Origin: an uncultured Collinsella sp.
Lineage (GTDB): Bacteria; Actinomycetota; Coriobacteriia; Coriobacteriales; Coriobacteriaceae
Assembly (NCBI GenBank): GCA_900540995.1
Contig: UQHO01000006.1
Span: 15,674 to 79,673 of the forward strand
Direction of reading: 5' to 3'
DNA: 64,000 bases
In this document: one piece after another, positions 39,943 through 49,245 of the stretch
How positions within the stretch are numbered: position 1 is the stretch's first letter
How the letters are laid out: every line of letters begins with the position of its first letter
Made by a program: the position numbers and the translations under genes
The notes under the pieces: generated by a model
What the model was told of the DNA's origin: nothing
Database searches by the model: none
Seen by the model: only the letters and a program-made list of their open reading frames with translations

Positions 39943-41622
39943 CTAGTCGCGCGTCAGCTTACGGTGAATACGATGCGGCTGGGCTGCGTCCTCGCCCAAG
40001 CGCTCGATGCGGTTGGCCTGATAGGCCTCGAAGTTGCCCTCGAACCAATACCAGTTACCCGGATTTTCGTCGGTGCCCTCCCACGCCAGGATGTGCGTGG
40101 CAACGCGGTCCAGGAACATACGATCGTGGCTAATGACCACGCTGCAGCCCGGGAACTCGAGCAGCGCGGCCTCGAGCGAGGACAGGGTCTCGACGTCCAA
40201 GTCGTTGGTGGGCTCGTCGAGCAGCAGCAGGTTGCCGCCCTGCTTGAGCGTGAGCGCCAGGTTCAGGCGGTTGCGCTCGCCGCCGGAAAGCACGCCGGCG
40301 CGCTTCTGCTGGTCCTGGCCCTTAAAGCCAAAGCTCGCCACATAGGCGCGGCTCGGGACCTCGGTCTCGCCGACCATCATGTGGTCCAGACCGTCCGAGA
40401 CGACCTCCCACAGGTTCTTATCGGGATCGATGCCGGAACGGTTCTGGTCGACGTAGGAGATCTTGACAGTCTCGCCCACCTCGAGCTCGCCCGAAGTCAG
40501 CGGCTCCAAGCCCACAATCGTCTTGAACAGCGTGGTCTTACCGACGCCGTTGGGACCGATCACGCCCACGATGCCGTTGCGCGGCAGGGTGAACGAAAGG
40601 TCGTCGATGAGCACGCGGCCGTCGAACTCCTTGTGCAGGTGATGGGCCTCGAGCACCTTGTTGCCCAGACGCGGGCCCACGGGGATGCGGATGTCGGTCC
40701 AGTCGAGCTTCTGGCTTGCGCGGGCCTCGGCCTCCATCTCCTCATAACGGGCCAGACGGGCCTTGTTCTTGGCCTGACGGGCCTTCGGCGAGCTGCGCAC
40801 CCACTCGAGCTCGGCCTCCATGCGCTTGGCGAGCTTGGCGTCGCGGTTGCCCTGGGCCTCGATACGCGCGGCCTTGGTCTCCAGATACGTGGAGTAGTTG
40901 CCCTTGTAGGGATAGAGGTGACCGCGGTCGACCTCGCAGATCCACTCGGCAACGTTATCCAGGAAGTAGCGATCGTGCGTGACGGCAAGCACCGCGCCCT
41001 GGTAGTTGTGCAGGAAATGCTCGAGCCACAGGATCGACTCGGCGTCCAGGTGGTTCGTGGGCTCGTCGAGCAGCAGCAGGTCGGGAGCCTCGAGCAGCAG
41101 CTTGCACAGGGCCACGCGACGGCGCTCGCCACCGGAAAGCACGTTGACCGGCATGTCGGAATCGGGCAGCTGCAGGGCGTCCATGGCCTGGCCGAGCTTG
41201 GAATCGATATCCCAGCCGTCGGCGGCGTCGATCTCGTCCTGGAGCTTTCCCATCTCGGCCATGAGGGCGTCCATGTCGCAGTCCGGGTCGCACATCTCCT
41301 CGCCGATCTTGTTGAAGCGATCGACCTTGGCAATCATGTCGCCAAACGCCATGCGCACGTTCTCGATGACGGTCTTGTCGTCGTCGAGCGGCGGCTCCTG
41401 CTGCAGGATACCCACGGTGTAGCCGGGGGTGAGCCTGGCATCGCCGTTGGAGACCTCCTCGATGCCGGCCATGATCTTGAGCAGGGTCGACTTGCCCATA
41501 CCGTTGGGGCCCACGACGCCGATCTTGGCACCGGGGTAGAAGCTCAGGGTCACGTCGTCAAGGATTACCTTGTCGCCATGGGCCTTGCGAGCCTGATACA
41601 TCTGGTAGATAAACTCTGCCAT
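39943..41622 (-). CDS. ettA: ABC-F protein, energy-dependent translational throttle EttA
   Basis: A 559-residue protein with two ABC ATPase domains and no membrane part. Domain 1 has GPNGMGKST (about 39-47), LSGGERRRVAL and LLLLDEPTNHLD. Domain 2 has GPNGVGKTT and LSGGERNRLNL with DEPTNDLD. The arm and P-site tRNA interaction motif linker lie between. Start MAEFIYQMYQARKAHGD and length match EttA, which binds the ribosomal E site and gates the first peptide bond according to ATP/ADP ratio. It is a single-gene unit. Confidence 0.95.
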   Translation of the reverse strand: MAEFIYQMYQARKAHGDKVILDDVTLSFYPGAKIGVVGPNGMGKSTLLKIMAGIEEVSNGDARLTPGYTVGILQQEPPLDDDKTVIENVRMAFGDMIAKVDRFNKIGEEMCDPDCDMDALMAEMGKLQDEIDAADGWDIDSKLGQAMDALQLPDSDMPVNVLSGGERRRVALCKLLLEAPDLLLLDEPTNHLDAESILWLEHFLHNYQGAVLAVTHDRYFLDNVAEWICEVDRGHLYPYKGNYSTYLETKAARIEAQGNRDAKLAKRMEAELEWVRSSPKARQAKNKARLARYEEMEAEARASQKLDWTDIRIPVGPRLGNKVLEAHHLHKEFDGRVLIDDLSFTLPRNGIVGVIGPNGVGKTTLFKTIVGLEPLTSGELEVGETVKISYVDQNRSGIDPDKNLWEVVSDGLDHMMVGETEVPSRAYVASFGFKGQDQQKRAGVLSGGERNRLNLALTLKQGGNLLLLDEPTNDLDVETLSSLEAALLEFPGCSVVISHDRMFLDRVATHILAWEGTDENPGNWYWFEGNFEAYQANRIERLGEDAAQPHRIHRKLTRD

Positions 41623-41713
41623 TTGCCTGTTTTATCCTTTCTACCTGCTGTTTCCCTATTCTTGGTTCGCTTTAGTGGAAACGAAATGAGGAAATCAGCT
41701 CTGAAACATAACG

Positions 41714-41740
41714 AAAAAGGGGCATGGTTGCCCACGCCCC
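41714..41740 (-). terminator. Terminator after SdpI-like gene
   Basis: On the reverse strand GGGGCGTGG pairs with CCATGCCCC (one G-T pair) around GCAA and is followed by TTTTT. Confidence 0.85.
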
Positions 41741-41806
41741 CTAATACTACCTGGGAAAAGTCCCCCAGAACATACTATGAACTGCGTACGCTAGTTTTCC
41801 GCAACC

Positions 41807-42511
41807 TTAGCGAACGGCTCGCTGCGATTTGCGCCACAGCAGATACGAGTAGACGTAGACGGCTCCGACCGAACCAAACGCCAGAACCGCAATCACTGCG
41901 GCCGTGACCTCGCTCGAAAGCACGCTACCCGCCACGCCCATCACAATCAAACCAACACCCAGCACCATAAAGCAGGCACCGCCAAAGCGCTGCGTACGGC
42001 GCCAGTTCTCGGGATAGGCAAGCGCCCAGGGCGTCTTGATACCGAGCGTATAGTTCTGCTTCACACGCGGCAAGTAGTTGCCTACGCCAATGAACAGCAA
42101 ACCGACAACACCGGAAATCAGCACGTTAACCGAACCGACCGCCGGCACCACGCCCCAGACCGTAAGCTCTCCCAGCCAGCTTATGGCGCACATGAACAAG
42201 GTGAAGGCGATTACGAAGCCCTGGTAGAACTTGCCCGAGGTTCGATATGCCTCACCTTTGGGGTCGATGCGCGGCACCACGCAGAACATTGCGAGAAGCG
42301 CCAGAGGCAGCACGCCGAGCGCGGAGGCCATCCAGCTAGGACCCCAACCGTCGACGGCGCCGTTCGCGCCCCAGTGCGTGGGAATCTGCGCAGGCAAGCT
42401 CGGCATCACCATGAGGTGCGCTACGACATTGGCGACGCACAGAGCGACCAGCGCAATCCACACGCGCGACGATACCCCCGTGGGGTGAATGCCCTTGTTT
42501 TCGTTATTCAT
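41807..42511 (-). CDS. sdpI: SdpI-like immunity/DUF1648 membrane protein
   Basis: A 234-residue membrane protein with about six helices. The N-terminal DUF1648 region has IPTHWGANGAVDGWG, followed by a SdpI domain with GVGNYLPRVKQNYTLGIKTPWAL, a recognised SdpI signature. In Bacillus, SdpI protects against the killing factor SdpC and controls the repressor SdpR by sequestering it at the membrane. The ATG at 42511 overlaps the end of the ArsR-type gene by 8 bp. No SdpC toxin homologue is adjacent. Confidence 0.9.
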   Translation of the reverse strand: MNNENKGIHPTGVSSRVWIALVALCVANVVAHLMVMPSLPAQIPTHWGANGAVDGWGPSWMASALGVLPLALLAMFCVVPRIDPKGEAYRTSGKFYQGFVIAFTLFMCAISWLGELTVWGVVPAVGSVNVLISGVVGLLFIGVGNYLPRVKQNYTLGIKTPWALAYPENWRRTQRFGGACFMVLGVGLIVMGVAGSVLSSEVTAAVIAVLAFGSVGAVYVYSYLLWRKSQRAVR

Positions 42512-42782
42512 CCTTATCACCTTCCGTGTTTGTAAAACCCATAAACCAGCCAATCAAATCCTGCATGACGGTGGTGTTTAAGCTGTATACGATGTTTTGG
42601 CCATGGCGCTCGTCGGTCACCAACCCGGCGTTTTTGAGCGTCGCCAAGTGATGGCTCAGCGACGGCTTACTGATGTCAAAATGCTCAGCAAGCTCTCCGG
42701 CCGTGCAATTGCCCTCGCGCAGTAGTTCCAAAATGCGCCGCCGCGTAGGATCGGCAAGCGCCTTAAAACCCTCTCCCGGCAT
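42504..42782 (-). CDS. sdpR: ArsR-family repressor (SdpR-like)
   Basis: A 92-residue winged-helix protein starting MPGEGFKALADPTRRRILEL, with the recognition helix in FDISKPSLSHHLATLKNAGL. No metal-binding CxC motif is present, as in SdpR/YozA rather than metal sensors. It is predicted to repress its own operon and to be held at the membrane by SdpI when the stress peptide is present. The ATG at 42782 has AGAGGAGG upstream. The two genes overlap, so they are co-translated. Confidence 0.9.
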   Translation of the reverse strand: MPGEGFKALADPTRRRILELLREGNCTAGELAEHFDISKPSLSHHLATLKNAGLVTDERHGQNIVYSLNTTVMQDLIGWFMGFTNTEGDKDE

Positions 42783-42961
42783 AGGACCTCCTCTCATCAT
42801 TTCGTTCGACGCGCACACTATACTCGATATTTAGATGTTTGTCTAACTATCTAATCACAATGCTTCAAACCACATCAAAGTAAACGCCGTCGCAACCTAT
42901 GGGCGATTACCTATAATGGCGATAGCTAAAACACGATTCGCTTCCCCATCGGAGGATGTCT

Positions 42962-43759
42962 ATGACCGAAACCACAGCCGCAACTCCCAACGAGACACGC
43001 GACACCAAGCTCGAGATCATCATGGGCCGCGAGGCGCTCGATAAGCTCGCCGATGCTACGGTGCTGGTGCTCGGCTGCGGAGGCGTGGGCTCCAACTGCT
43101 GCGAGGCACTCGCCCGCGGCGGCATCGGTCACTTCGTCATTCTGGACAAGGACATCATCGCGCCCAGCAATATCAATCGCCAGGCCATCGCATTTCACAG
43201 CACCATCGGCAAGCGCAAGGTCGACGTTATGGAGGCCATGATCAAAGACATCAATCCTGCCGCCACCGTCATCAAGCGTACCGAATACCTGCTAAGCGAC
43301 AACATCGACGAATTCTTCGCGAGCGTTTTGGAGCAGACAGGCGGCAAGCTCGATTACGTCATCGACGCCATCGACACCATCTCGGCCAAGCTCACCATTG
43401 CCAAATATGCTCAGGACCACGACATTCGTTTGGTTAGCTCCATGGGCGGGGCTAACAAGCTCCATCCCGAGTGTCTCCGCTTTGCCGACATCTTCGATAC
43501 GGTACGTGACCCTATGAGCCGCATTATGCGCAAAGAATGTAAGAAGCGCGGAATCAAGAGCCTGCACGTGCTGTTTAGCTGCGAGGAATCGGTTAAGACA
43601 CAGCCCCGCGACCCTTCCAACATCCACGAGCGTACCGAGCTCGGAACCGCCAGTTTTATGCCGCCCATCATGGGTCAGATGATTGCCGGCGAGGTTATCC
43701 GCCAGATCAGCGGGCGCGGCACCGAACGTGTACGCTCCGATGGCCAGCGCCTGGACTAG
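42962..43759 (+). CDS. tcdA: tRNA threonylcarbamoyladenosine dehydratase (E1-like)
   Basis: A 265-residue ThiF/MoeB/HesA-fold enzyme. The ATP-binding motif is VLVLGCGGVGSNCCEALARGG, followed by ILDKDIIAPSNINRQ and DYVIDAIDTISAKL, as in TcdA (CsdL/YgdL). It activates the carboxyl group of t6A37 in tRNA with ATP to make the cyclic ct6A form. The ATG at 42962 has GGAGG 6 nt upstream, preferred over ATG at 42956. It is followed after 14 bp by tatD and is divergent from the sdpR-like gene. Confidence 0.92.
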   Translation: MTETTAATPNETRDTKLEIIMGREALDKLADATVLVLGCGGVGSNCCEALARGGIGHFVILDKDIIAPSNINRQAIAFHSTIGKRKVDVMEAMIKDINPAATVIKRTEYLLSDNIDEFFASVLEQTGGKLDYVIDAIDTISAKLTIAKYAQDHDIRLVSSMGGANKLHPECLRFADIFDTVRDPMSRIMRKECKKRGIKSLHVLFSCEESVKTQPRDPSNIHERTELGTASFMPPIMGQMIAGEVIRQISGRGTERVRSDGQRLD

Positions 43760-43773
43760 CGAAGCGCGCCGAG

Positions 43774-44556
43774 ATGGAGCCCCGGTTATTTGATGCACAC
43801 TGCCATCTTGATTTGATGGCTTACCCGGACGCCGTTGCCGATGAGGCGACGGCCCTGGGCTTGGGTCTATTTGATTGCGGCGTCGATCCACGCGACTTTT
43901 CGGCCGCAAACGAGCGCACCCGTCGCCAACCAGGCATCATCGCCGGCGTTGGGCTTCACCCCTGGTGGCTCGCCGACGGCCGCTGTGGTTTTGCCGAGGT
44001 CAATCTGCTTTGCGAAGTTGCTGCCCAAGAGCTCTACATCGGTGAAGTCGGACTCGACTTTTCCGCGCGCTCTGCAGGAAGCGAGCCGTTACAAATACAG
44101 ACACTTAATCGGCTCTGTGATGCCCTCGTGCAGCATCCTCTTACCGGGCGCGTGATATCAATTCACGCCGTTCATTCGGCAGGAACCGTACTGGACGTCC
44201 TCGAATCGCACGGATTACTCATCCCAAACCCCGACTTCCCCGCTATCATCTTCCACTGGTTTAGCGGTACTTCGGACGAATTCGCCCGCGCGCGTAATGC
44301 GGGCTGCTATTTTTCCGTCAACGAACGCATGCTCGCGTCTAAACGAGGACGCGAATACGCACGACAGATTCCACTCGATCGTTTACTGCTCGAGACCGAT
44401 GCACCAGCGGAGGCAAACACAGAAACAAGCGCGCAGTCGCTCATCAAATCGCTCACAAGGACCTCGATGCGCATCGCCTCACTCAAAAACTGTGACGCAA
44501 AGCGCATCGAGTCGGCAGTTTTAGCAAATGCGCACTCTGTTTTTGACCTTCGCTAA
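43774..44556 (+). CDS. tatD: TatD family metal-dependent hydrolase
   Basis: A 260-residue TIM-barrel hydrolase with DAHCHLD at the N-terminus, VGLHPWW, IGEVGLDFS, ISIHAVHS, IIFHWFSG and LLLETDAP, the metal and active-site motifs in the expected order. TatD proteins act as 3'-5' DNA/RNA exonucleases in repair and DNA turnover. It is co-transcribed with tcdA. The start codon follows tcdA closely, with a weak ribosome site. Confidence 0.9.
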   Translation: MEPRLFDAHCHLDLMAYPDAVADEATALGLGLFDCGVDPRDFSAANERTRRQPGIIAGVGLHPWWLADGRCGFAEVNLLCEVAAQELYIGEVGLDFSARSAGSEPLQIQTLNRLCDALVQHPLTGRVISIHAVHSAGTVLDVLESHGLLIPNPDFPAIIFHWFSGTSDEFARARNAGCYFSVNERMLASKRGREYARQIPLDRLLLETDAPAEANTETSAQSLIKSLTRTSMRIASLKNCDAKRIESAVLANAHSVFDLR

Positions 44557-44582
44557 CCCCTGTGGGCAAAAATGCCAAGGGG
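44557..44582. terminator. Weak hairpin between tatD and FGGY kinase
   Basis: CCCCT...GGCA-aaaa-TGCC...AGGGG forms an interrupted hairpin directly after the tatD stop, between converging genes. It is the only terminator-like structure in this 81-bp gap. Confidence 0.4.
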
Positions 44583-44637
44583 CATGCAAATCGCACAACG
44601 CAGTCCCTATTTTGGAAGACAGTACAATTCGGCAGCA

Positions 44638-46155
44638 TTACACCAATTCGTGCATGAGATCACGGTTGCGTGCATACAATTCGTCAAAGATATGACGGCG
44701 CGACGCATATAACTCGTGGGCAGTCATATCAGGCACGATTGTTTGCGCAACGCCAAGGACTTGGGCGAGCTCATCCCATGATGCATAGGCGCCACCTGCG
44801 AGAGCTGCCATGATGGCATCACCGAAGCATGCGCCCACCGTAACCTTGGCAACCGAGACCTCGCGCCCGCATACGTCGGCGATAGCTTGCATCCAAACTG
44901 GATTCTTGGTTCCACCTCCGACAAGCATAATGCGCCCAATTGGCAGTTCATGCTCTCGCTCGATAATGTCGACATGGGATGCAACGGTATACGCGACGCC
45001 TTCCAAGGCGGCGCGAACCATATGGGCTCGTGTATGCCTTCCGGTCAGGCCAAAGAAGACGCCACGCGCCTCGGGATCGTTGAGCGGAGTGCGCTCCCCC
45101 GCAAAGTACGGCAGACACAGGAGCCCATCGGCACCCGGCGCCACACCGGCGGCATCATGCGCCATAACCGAATATGCATCGGGGCCACCGTGGCCCTCGG
45201 CCTCCACGGCGTCGCGATACAGCTCTTGGCGCAGCCACGATGTGAGCGCACCCGCCGTATTGGTCCCCGCGCAGATCCCGTAAGTTCCGGGAATGATAAA
45301 CGTCCCTGGCCACAGGCGGGCATCATCGACCATATGATCAGCTAGATAGATGAAATACGCCGTACTCCCCAACTGAACCATCATATCGCCGGGACGAAAT
45401 ACACCCGTCGAAATGGCCTCGGCACCAGAGTCGCCCGTTCCCACTAAGACAGGTGTCCCTGCCGCGAGCCCCGTCGCCTCAGCCGCACGCTGAGTAATCA
45501 CCCCGGCAATATCGGTAGCCGACATTACCTCCGCCATCTGGTCAGGCCGGCAGAAACGAGCACATTCCCGAGCATCAACCTTCCAAGTGAAGCGGTCGTA
45601 TAGGGGAAGAAAATCCTCCGCCAAATAACGGTCCACCGTAAAACGCCCCGTCAACTTTGCGCACAGAAACGATGACGCCGTCAGGAACTTCGCGGCACGT
45701 TCGTGCACCTCGGGCATATTCTCCTTAAACCACAAGATCTTGGGAGCAATATCTGACGAACAGGGATCGTGCCCGAAAAGCTCGCGTGCGCGATCTGACC
45801 CATATTCGGAAAGAAGCTCGTCAATCTGCGGTTTCGAACGTGCATCGACTCCATACAAAATCGCGGGCGCCAGCGCGTTGCACTCGGTATCGACCGGCAC
45901 ACAGTCGCAGCCCAATGCGGAAAGGCCCACGCATCCGATCTGTGCCGCGTTAACCCCCGATCGCGCCACCAGCTCGCGCGACAAGCGGCAAAAATCGCCC
46001 CACCAAACGGCCTCGGCATCATGCTGGTACCATCCGTCACACGGGTTGTCCGTCTCATGTCCACAAGAGGCTTGGCAAACGATGTTGCATCGATCATCGA
46101 TTAAAACGCCTTTAGAGGCGCTTGTCCCAATATCAATACCCAGATAGAGCGCCAT
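44638..46155 (-). CDS. FGGY family carbohydrate kinase
   Basis: A 505-residue sugar kinase starting MALYLGIDIGTSASKGVLID, with the FGGY domains, the ATP-site GDSGAEAISTG, and the C-terminal LVGGGTKNPVWMQAIADV. It resembles xylulokinase and gluconate kinase relatives. It phosphorylates a sugar or polyol in the cytoplasm; the true substrate is probably a product of the Amadori cluster. It is the last gene of the run starting at 55063, 6 bp after the BtpA gene. Confidence 0.88.
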   Translation of the reverse strand: MALYLGIDIGTSASKGVLIDDRCNIVCQASCGHETDNPCDGWYQHDAEAVWWGDFCRLSRELVARSGVNAAQIGCVGLSALGCDCVPVDTECNALAPAILYGVDARSKPQIDELLSEYGSDRARELFGHDPCSSDIAPKILWFKENMPEVHERAAKFLTASSFLCAKLTGRFTVDRYLAEDFLPLYDRFTWKVDARECARFCRPDQMAEVMSATDIAGVITQRAAEATGLAAGTPVLVGTGDSGAEAISTGVFRPGDMMVQLGSTAYFIYLADHMVDDARLWPGTFIIPGTYGICAGTNTAGALTSWLRQELYRDAVEAEGHGGPDAYSVMAHDAAGVAPGADGLLCLPYFAGERTPLNDPEARGVFFGLTGRHTRAHMVRAALEGVAYTVASHVDIIEREHELPIGRIMLVGGGTKNPVWMQAIADVCGREVSVAKVTVGACFGDAIMAALAGGAYASWDELAQVLGVAQTIVPDMTAHELYASRRHIFDELYARNRDLMHELV

Positions 46156-46161
46156 AGGTGC

Positions 46162-46971
46162 CTACTCCCCTCGCGCCGTACGGGCGGCAGCCATAAAACG
46201 AGCTACCCGCTCAACATCAACCGGGGCATCCAGCTTTCCGTCGCGCTTTAAGCAGGTGCCGACAAACGCGCCATCGTAGTGAGCAAATACGTCAGCCACG
46301 GTATTTTCGCGACAACCGGTGCCACATACCACGGGCACTTCGCCAACACGCTCACGGACCTCATCGGCAAGCTCGCCCGAAGCGCCACGACCGGCAGCCG
46401 AACCGCCGATGACCATCGCGTCCGGTAGGCAATTAAAGAGAAGCGAATCGGCAATGTCCGCAGTCGTGCGGTCGTTGAGATAAACCTCTCCCTCGCTCGT
46501 GATGAAGTGAAAAAGCTTGAGGTCGTCCAAGCGCAGCGCCGCCTTGCGACGCATGGTGTGCGCGAAATCTCGGTTAATCAGCCCGAGATCACCGGCCCAG
46601 GCACCGCAAAAATTACAGCGCGTGAACTGCGCATCGACGGCAGCGCACAGCTCGATTGTGGCATCACCATCGTAAATAGCCTCAGCTCCCCAAGGAGTCG
46701 ACAGATCATGGGACAGAGCCCCGATTACATAGCCCATCGATGCAAGGGTTGAGGGAGAAACGTGCTGCTCATAGGGCATCGAGAGCTCATTGGTAATCAA
46801 AATGCCATCGACACCGCCCTGCTGCAACGCCTCGAGATCGCGCTTGGCGGCTTCCACGACCTGTGACACGCTTCCGCCCGGGTAGTACAGTGGATCGCCC
46901 GGCAGAGGACGCAGGTGCAGCATTCCGATAACCGGCTTTTCGGTCTTGAACATCGAAGTTAGAAACGACAT
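46162..46971 (-). CDS. BtpA/SgcQ family protein
   Basis: A 269-residue TIM-barrel-like protein with VIGMLHLRPLPGDPLY at the start and DAMVIGGSAAGRG and VCGTGCRENTVADVF later, matching the BtpA/SgcQ family. SgcQ is found in sugar-utilisation operons, but its reaction is not established. An AAGGAG site precedes the ATG at 46971. It is one of several odd genes in the second half of the Amadori cluster, between YjbQ and the FGGY kinase. Confidence 0.88.
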   Translation of the reverse strand: MSFLTSMFKTEKPVIGMLHLRPLPGDPLYYPGGSVSQVVEAAKRDLEALQQGGVDGILITNELSMPYEQHVSPSTLASMGYVIGALSHDLSTPWGAEAIYDGDATIELCAAVDAQFTRCNFCGAWAGDLGLINRDFAHTMRRKAALRLDDLKLFHFITSEGEVYLNDRTTADIADSLLFNCLPDAMVIGGSAAGRGASGELADEVRERVGEVPVVCGTGCRENTVADVFAHYDGAFVGTCLKRDGKLDAPVDVERVARFMAAARTARGE

Positions 46972-47004
46972 AATGTGCTCCTTCATAGGGTTATTGCAGG
47001 GACG

Positions 47005-47433
47005 TTACTCCCCCAGCACCTCGATGTACACTTTTCGCTTCTGCGGACCGTCAAACTCCGCAAGATAGATGTTCTGGGCACCTCCGCACACGATGTGGCC
47101 ATCTTGAACGGGAAAGAAGCAACTGTTTCCACAAATCATGCTCTTGATATGCCCACAGGAGTTGTTGCCGGTGGCTCCATAGCTCGGCAGGAAGTGTGCA
47201 TGCGCATAGGGGGCATCGAGTGGGGCGATGCGATCAAGCGTCTCCATAAGATCCGTCTCCACGCAGGGCAGCCCCTCGTTTACCACGATTCCACAGGTCG
47301 TATGCGACAAAATAATCGCTGCCAAGCCATTGGTCACCGAGCTGCGTTCGATGGCAGCGTGCACGTCCTCGGTAATATCGATGAACTGGTCCGGAGCAGT
47401 CGATAGATAGCTCAATATCTCGAGCGTCACCAT
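47005..47433 (-). CDS. YjbQ/UPF0047 family protein
   Basis: A 142-residue protein of the YjbQ family, with IILSHTTCGIVVNEG, PSYGATGNNSCGHIKSMICG and a C-terminal QKRKVYIEVLGE. Members form trimers with a Cys/His-rich pocket and have weak thiamine-phosphate synthase activity in E. coli, but their real role is unclear. It begins 2 bp after the amidohydrolase stop, so it is translationally coupled within the cluster. Confidence 0.9.
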   Translation of the reverse strand: MVTLEILSYLSTAPDQFIDITEDVHAAIERSSVTNGLAAIILSHTTCGIVVNEGLPCVETDLMETLDRIAPLDAPYAHAHFLPSYGATGNNSCGHIKSMICGNSCFFPVQDGHIVCGGAQNIYLAEFDGPQKRKVYIEVLGE

Positions 47434-47435
47434 GT

Positions 47436-48296
47436 TTACTCATCCCCTTCAAGAAAACGCAGGGCATTACCCCAGTAGAGCCTTTCTCGCGCATCATCGC
47501 GCATGAGCACGGTATCGAGCGCCCGCTTGAGTTTGAATGCACGGAAACGCGGCGTATTGCTGGCGAACATCACTTGATGCGATAGCGCGCGCTCATACCA
47601 CAGCGGCCCCATATCGACCGTGAAAAGGCGCTGCATCATCTCCTCGGGCGAATCGATGTAAGTGATAGAGGTGTCCGTGTAGCAGTTGGGATACTTGAGC
47701 AGCATCGCCACGGTCTCGCGCACCCAGGGCCAGCCAAAGTGGGTCAAACTAAAGCGCACATTTGGATACGTTGCGATTGTGTGCTCAAATGCAAGCGGGT
47801 TACTGCGCGAGAGCTCTGCGCCCGGCTCCCAAGACATACCGGCATGGAAAACCACCGGCTTGTTATAGCGCTCGCACAGCTCGTAAAGCGGCTCGGCCAC
47901 AGCATCATCGGGGGCAAAACCCTGCTTTGCCGGATGCAGGCAAAGCCCCTTTGCCCCCAACTCGGTAAAGGCGCGCTCCAATTCGTCTGCGGCACCGCTC
48001 ACCTGCGGATCTACGCTCGCAAATCCCCACAGACGATCGGGGTGCGCGGCAACCAGCATGGCAATCTGGTCATTGGTGCCAAAGTGTCCTCCGCATGCCG
48101 TGGTTACATCGAGCGGCATGAGCACGCTCTTCCGCACGTCGCAGACGTCCATCTCGACTTGAAGCTCATCCCAATCCATGGGGCCCATATGCCCCATACC
48201 AAATTCTCGTGACCAAAAACCGAATCCATCAGGCTCATCACCCGGCGTACAGATCTCGCTGTAGAGCATGGGCTGAACCAACATGTCGATAACCAT
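47436..48296 (-). CDS. Amidohydrolase-2 family protein
   Basis: A 286-residue TIM-barrel hydrolase of the amidohydrolase-2 group, with PVVFHAGMSWEPG, VRFSLTHFGWPWV and CYTDTSITY. The N-terminal HxH metal motif is not seen; the start reads MVIDMLVQPMLYSE, so metal binding may be altered. AAAGGAG precedes the ATG at 48296. It could act on a carboxylated or lactone intermediate of the cluster. The substrate is unknown. Confidence 0.8.
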   Translation of the reverse strand: MVIDMLVQPMLYSEICTPGDEPDGFGFWSREFGMGHMGPMDWDELQVEMDVCDVRKSVLMPLDVTTACGGHFGTNDQIAMLVAAHPDRLWGFASVDPQVSGAADELERAFTELGAKGLCLHPAKQGFAPDDAVAEPLYELCERYNKPVVFHAGMSWEPGAELSRSNPLAFEHTIATYPNVRFSLTHFGWPWVRETVAMLLKYPNCYTDTSITYIDSPEEMMQRLFTVDMGPLWYERALSHQVMFASNTPRFRAFKLKRALDTVLMRDDARERLYWGNALRFLEGDE

Positions 48297-48323
48297 TTCG
48301 TACTCCTTTCCAGGCATTTGGCC

Positions 48324-49124
48324 CTAGTACGGCTCAAACGAACCAATCACTCGGGACGACAGTTCAGCGCCCGCCTTCATACACGCCGGAATATCAAGGC
48401 CATCGATCACGCCCTTGGTAAACCCGGCAATATACGAGTCGCCGGCACCCACGGTGTTAACGACCTTCTCCGCCGGCACGATCCCGCACTCATAGAAGCG
48501 CTCGCCGTCAAAGGCAATGCTTCCCTTCTCGCCAAGCGTGGCAACCGCAACGCGCGGCCCCAACTCCTGTACGTGACGTACCCAATCACGTAGCTCCGAA
48601 GTGTCCTCTTCAAACGACATGAACGCATAGTCTACGTAAGGAAAATGAGCCTCACATGCATATTCGGGATCCTGGCTGAACACCGAGAAGTCCATAACCA
48701 CCGTCTTGCCCGCTTCATGCCATTCGGGCAGGAGGTCCAAACAATTGCCAAACAGGTCGGTATGAATGATGTCATGCTCCAGGATAAACGCCCGGTCGTC
48801 TTCATTCGGTCGATATGTCTCCATTACGCCATCGATCGCCTCGAGATGTACGCGATCGACGCCGTCTTTCAATGCCATGAGCATCACCGAGGTGTCGCCA
48901 TCCTCCACCCGCAGATGTGAGATATCGAGCCCCTCGGCGGCCAGCGCCTCTCTCATCTTGTCTCCGTACTCGTCCTTGCCGACAACCGACACGGCAGATA
49001 CCGAAACGCCCATTCGTGCAAGATGGATACCCCAGTCAATGCCATTGCCAGTCGGATAGAACACGCCGATGTTTTGATAGACGTCCGCGCAGCAAAAACC
49101 AGCCGCACACGCTTTAATACCCAT
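48324..49124 (-). CDS. PfkB family kinase, FrlD-like paralogue
   Basis: A 266-residue ribokinase-fold enzyme, starting MGIKACAAGFCCADVYQNIG, with the ATP/anion-hole motif NTVGAGDSYIAGFTKG at about 220-235 and the Asp general base. It is clearly related to the FrlD homologue at 49246-50109 but is a distinct gene. A hairpin lies in the 121-bp gap between the two. The start at 49124 has TTGGAGAA upstream. It may phosphorylate a second, related sugar-amine substrate. Confidence 0.85.
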   Translation of the reverse strand: MGIKACAAGFCCADVYQNIGVFYPTGNGIDWGIHLARMGVSVSAVSVVGKDEYGDKMREALAAEGLDISHLRVEDGDTSVMLMALKDGVDRVHLEAIDGVMETYRPNEDDRAFILEHDIIHTDLFGNCLDLLPEWHEAGKTVVMDFSVFSQDPEYACEAHFPYVDYAFMSFEEDTSELRDWVRHVQELGPRVAVATLGEKGSIAFDGERFYECGIVPAEKVVNTVGAGDSYIAGFTKGVIDGLDIPACMKAGAELSSRVIGSFEPY

Positions 49125-49141
49125 GGTCTTCTCCAATGTAC

Positions 49142-49175
49142 AAAAGGGGACCCACCACATGGCGAGCCCCCTTTT
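49142..49175 (-). terminator. Intra-cluster hairpin, possible partial terminator
   Basis: AAAAGGGG and CCCCTTTT pair across an 18-nt loop, 18 bp upstream of the second PfkB kinase start. On the reverse strand the exit is TTTTG. It divides the cluster into a frlD-side block and a kinase/amidohydrolase/YjbQ/BtpA/FGGY block, and may lower expression of the latter. Confidence 0.55.
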
Positions 49176-49245
49176 CGCGTTTCGCTTATTGTTTTGCATC
49201 GGCTGTCCAAAGCCTCATAGCCAGACCGCCGTACGCTTTCTTAAG

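Noticed and set aside
39937..41907. 656-residue forward frame over ettA
   Set aside because: Antisense shadow of a gene with complete ABC-F motifs.
44638..46155. Assignment of the FGGY kinase as xylulokinase
   Set aside because: No xylose isomerase or pentose genes are nearby; the context points to another sugar, so only the family is stated.
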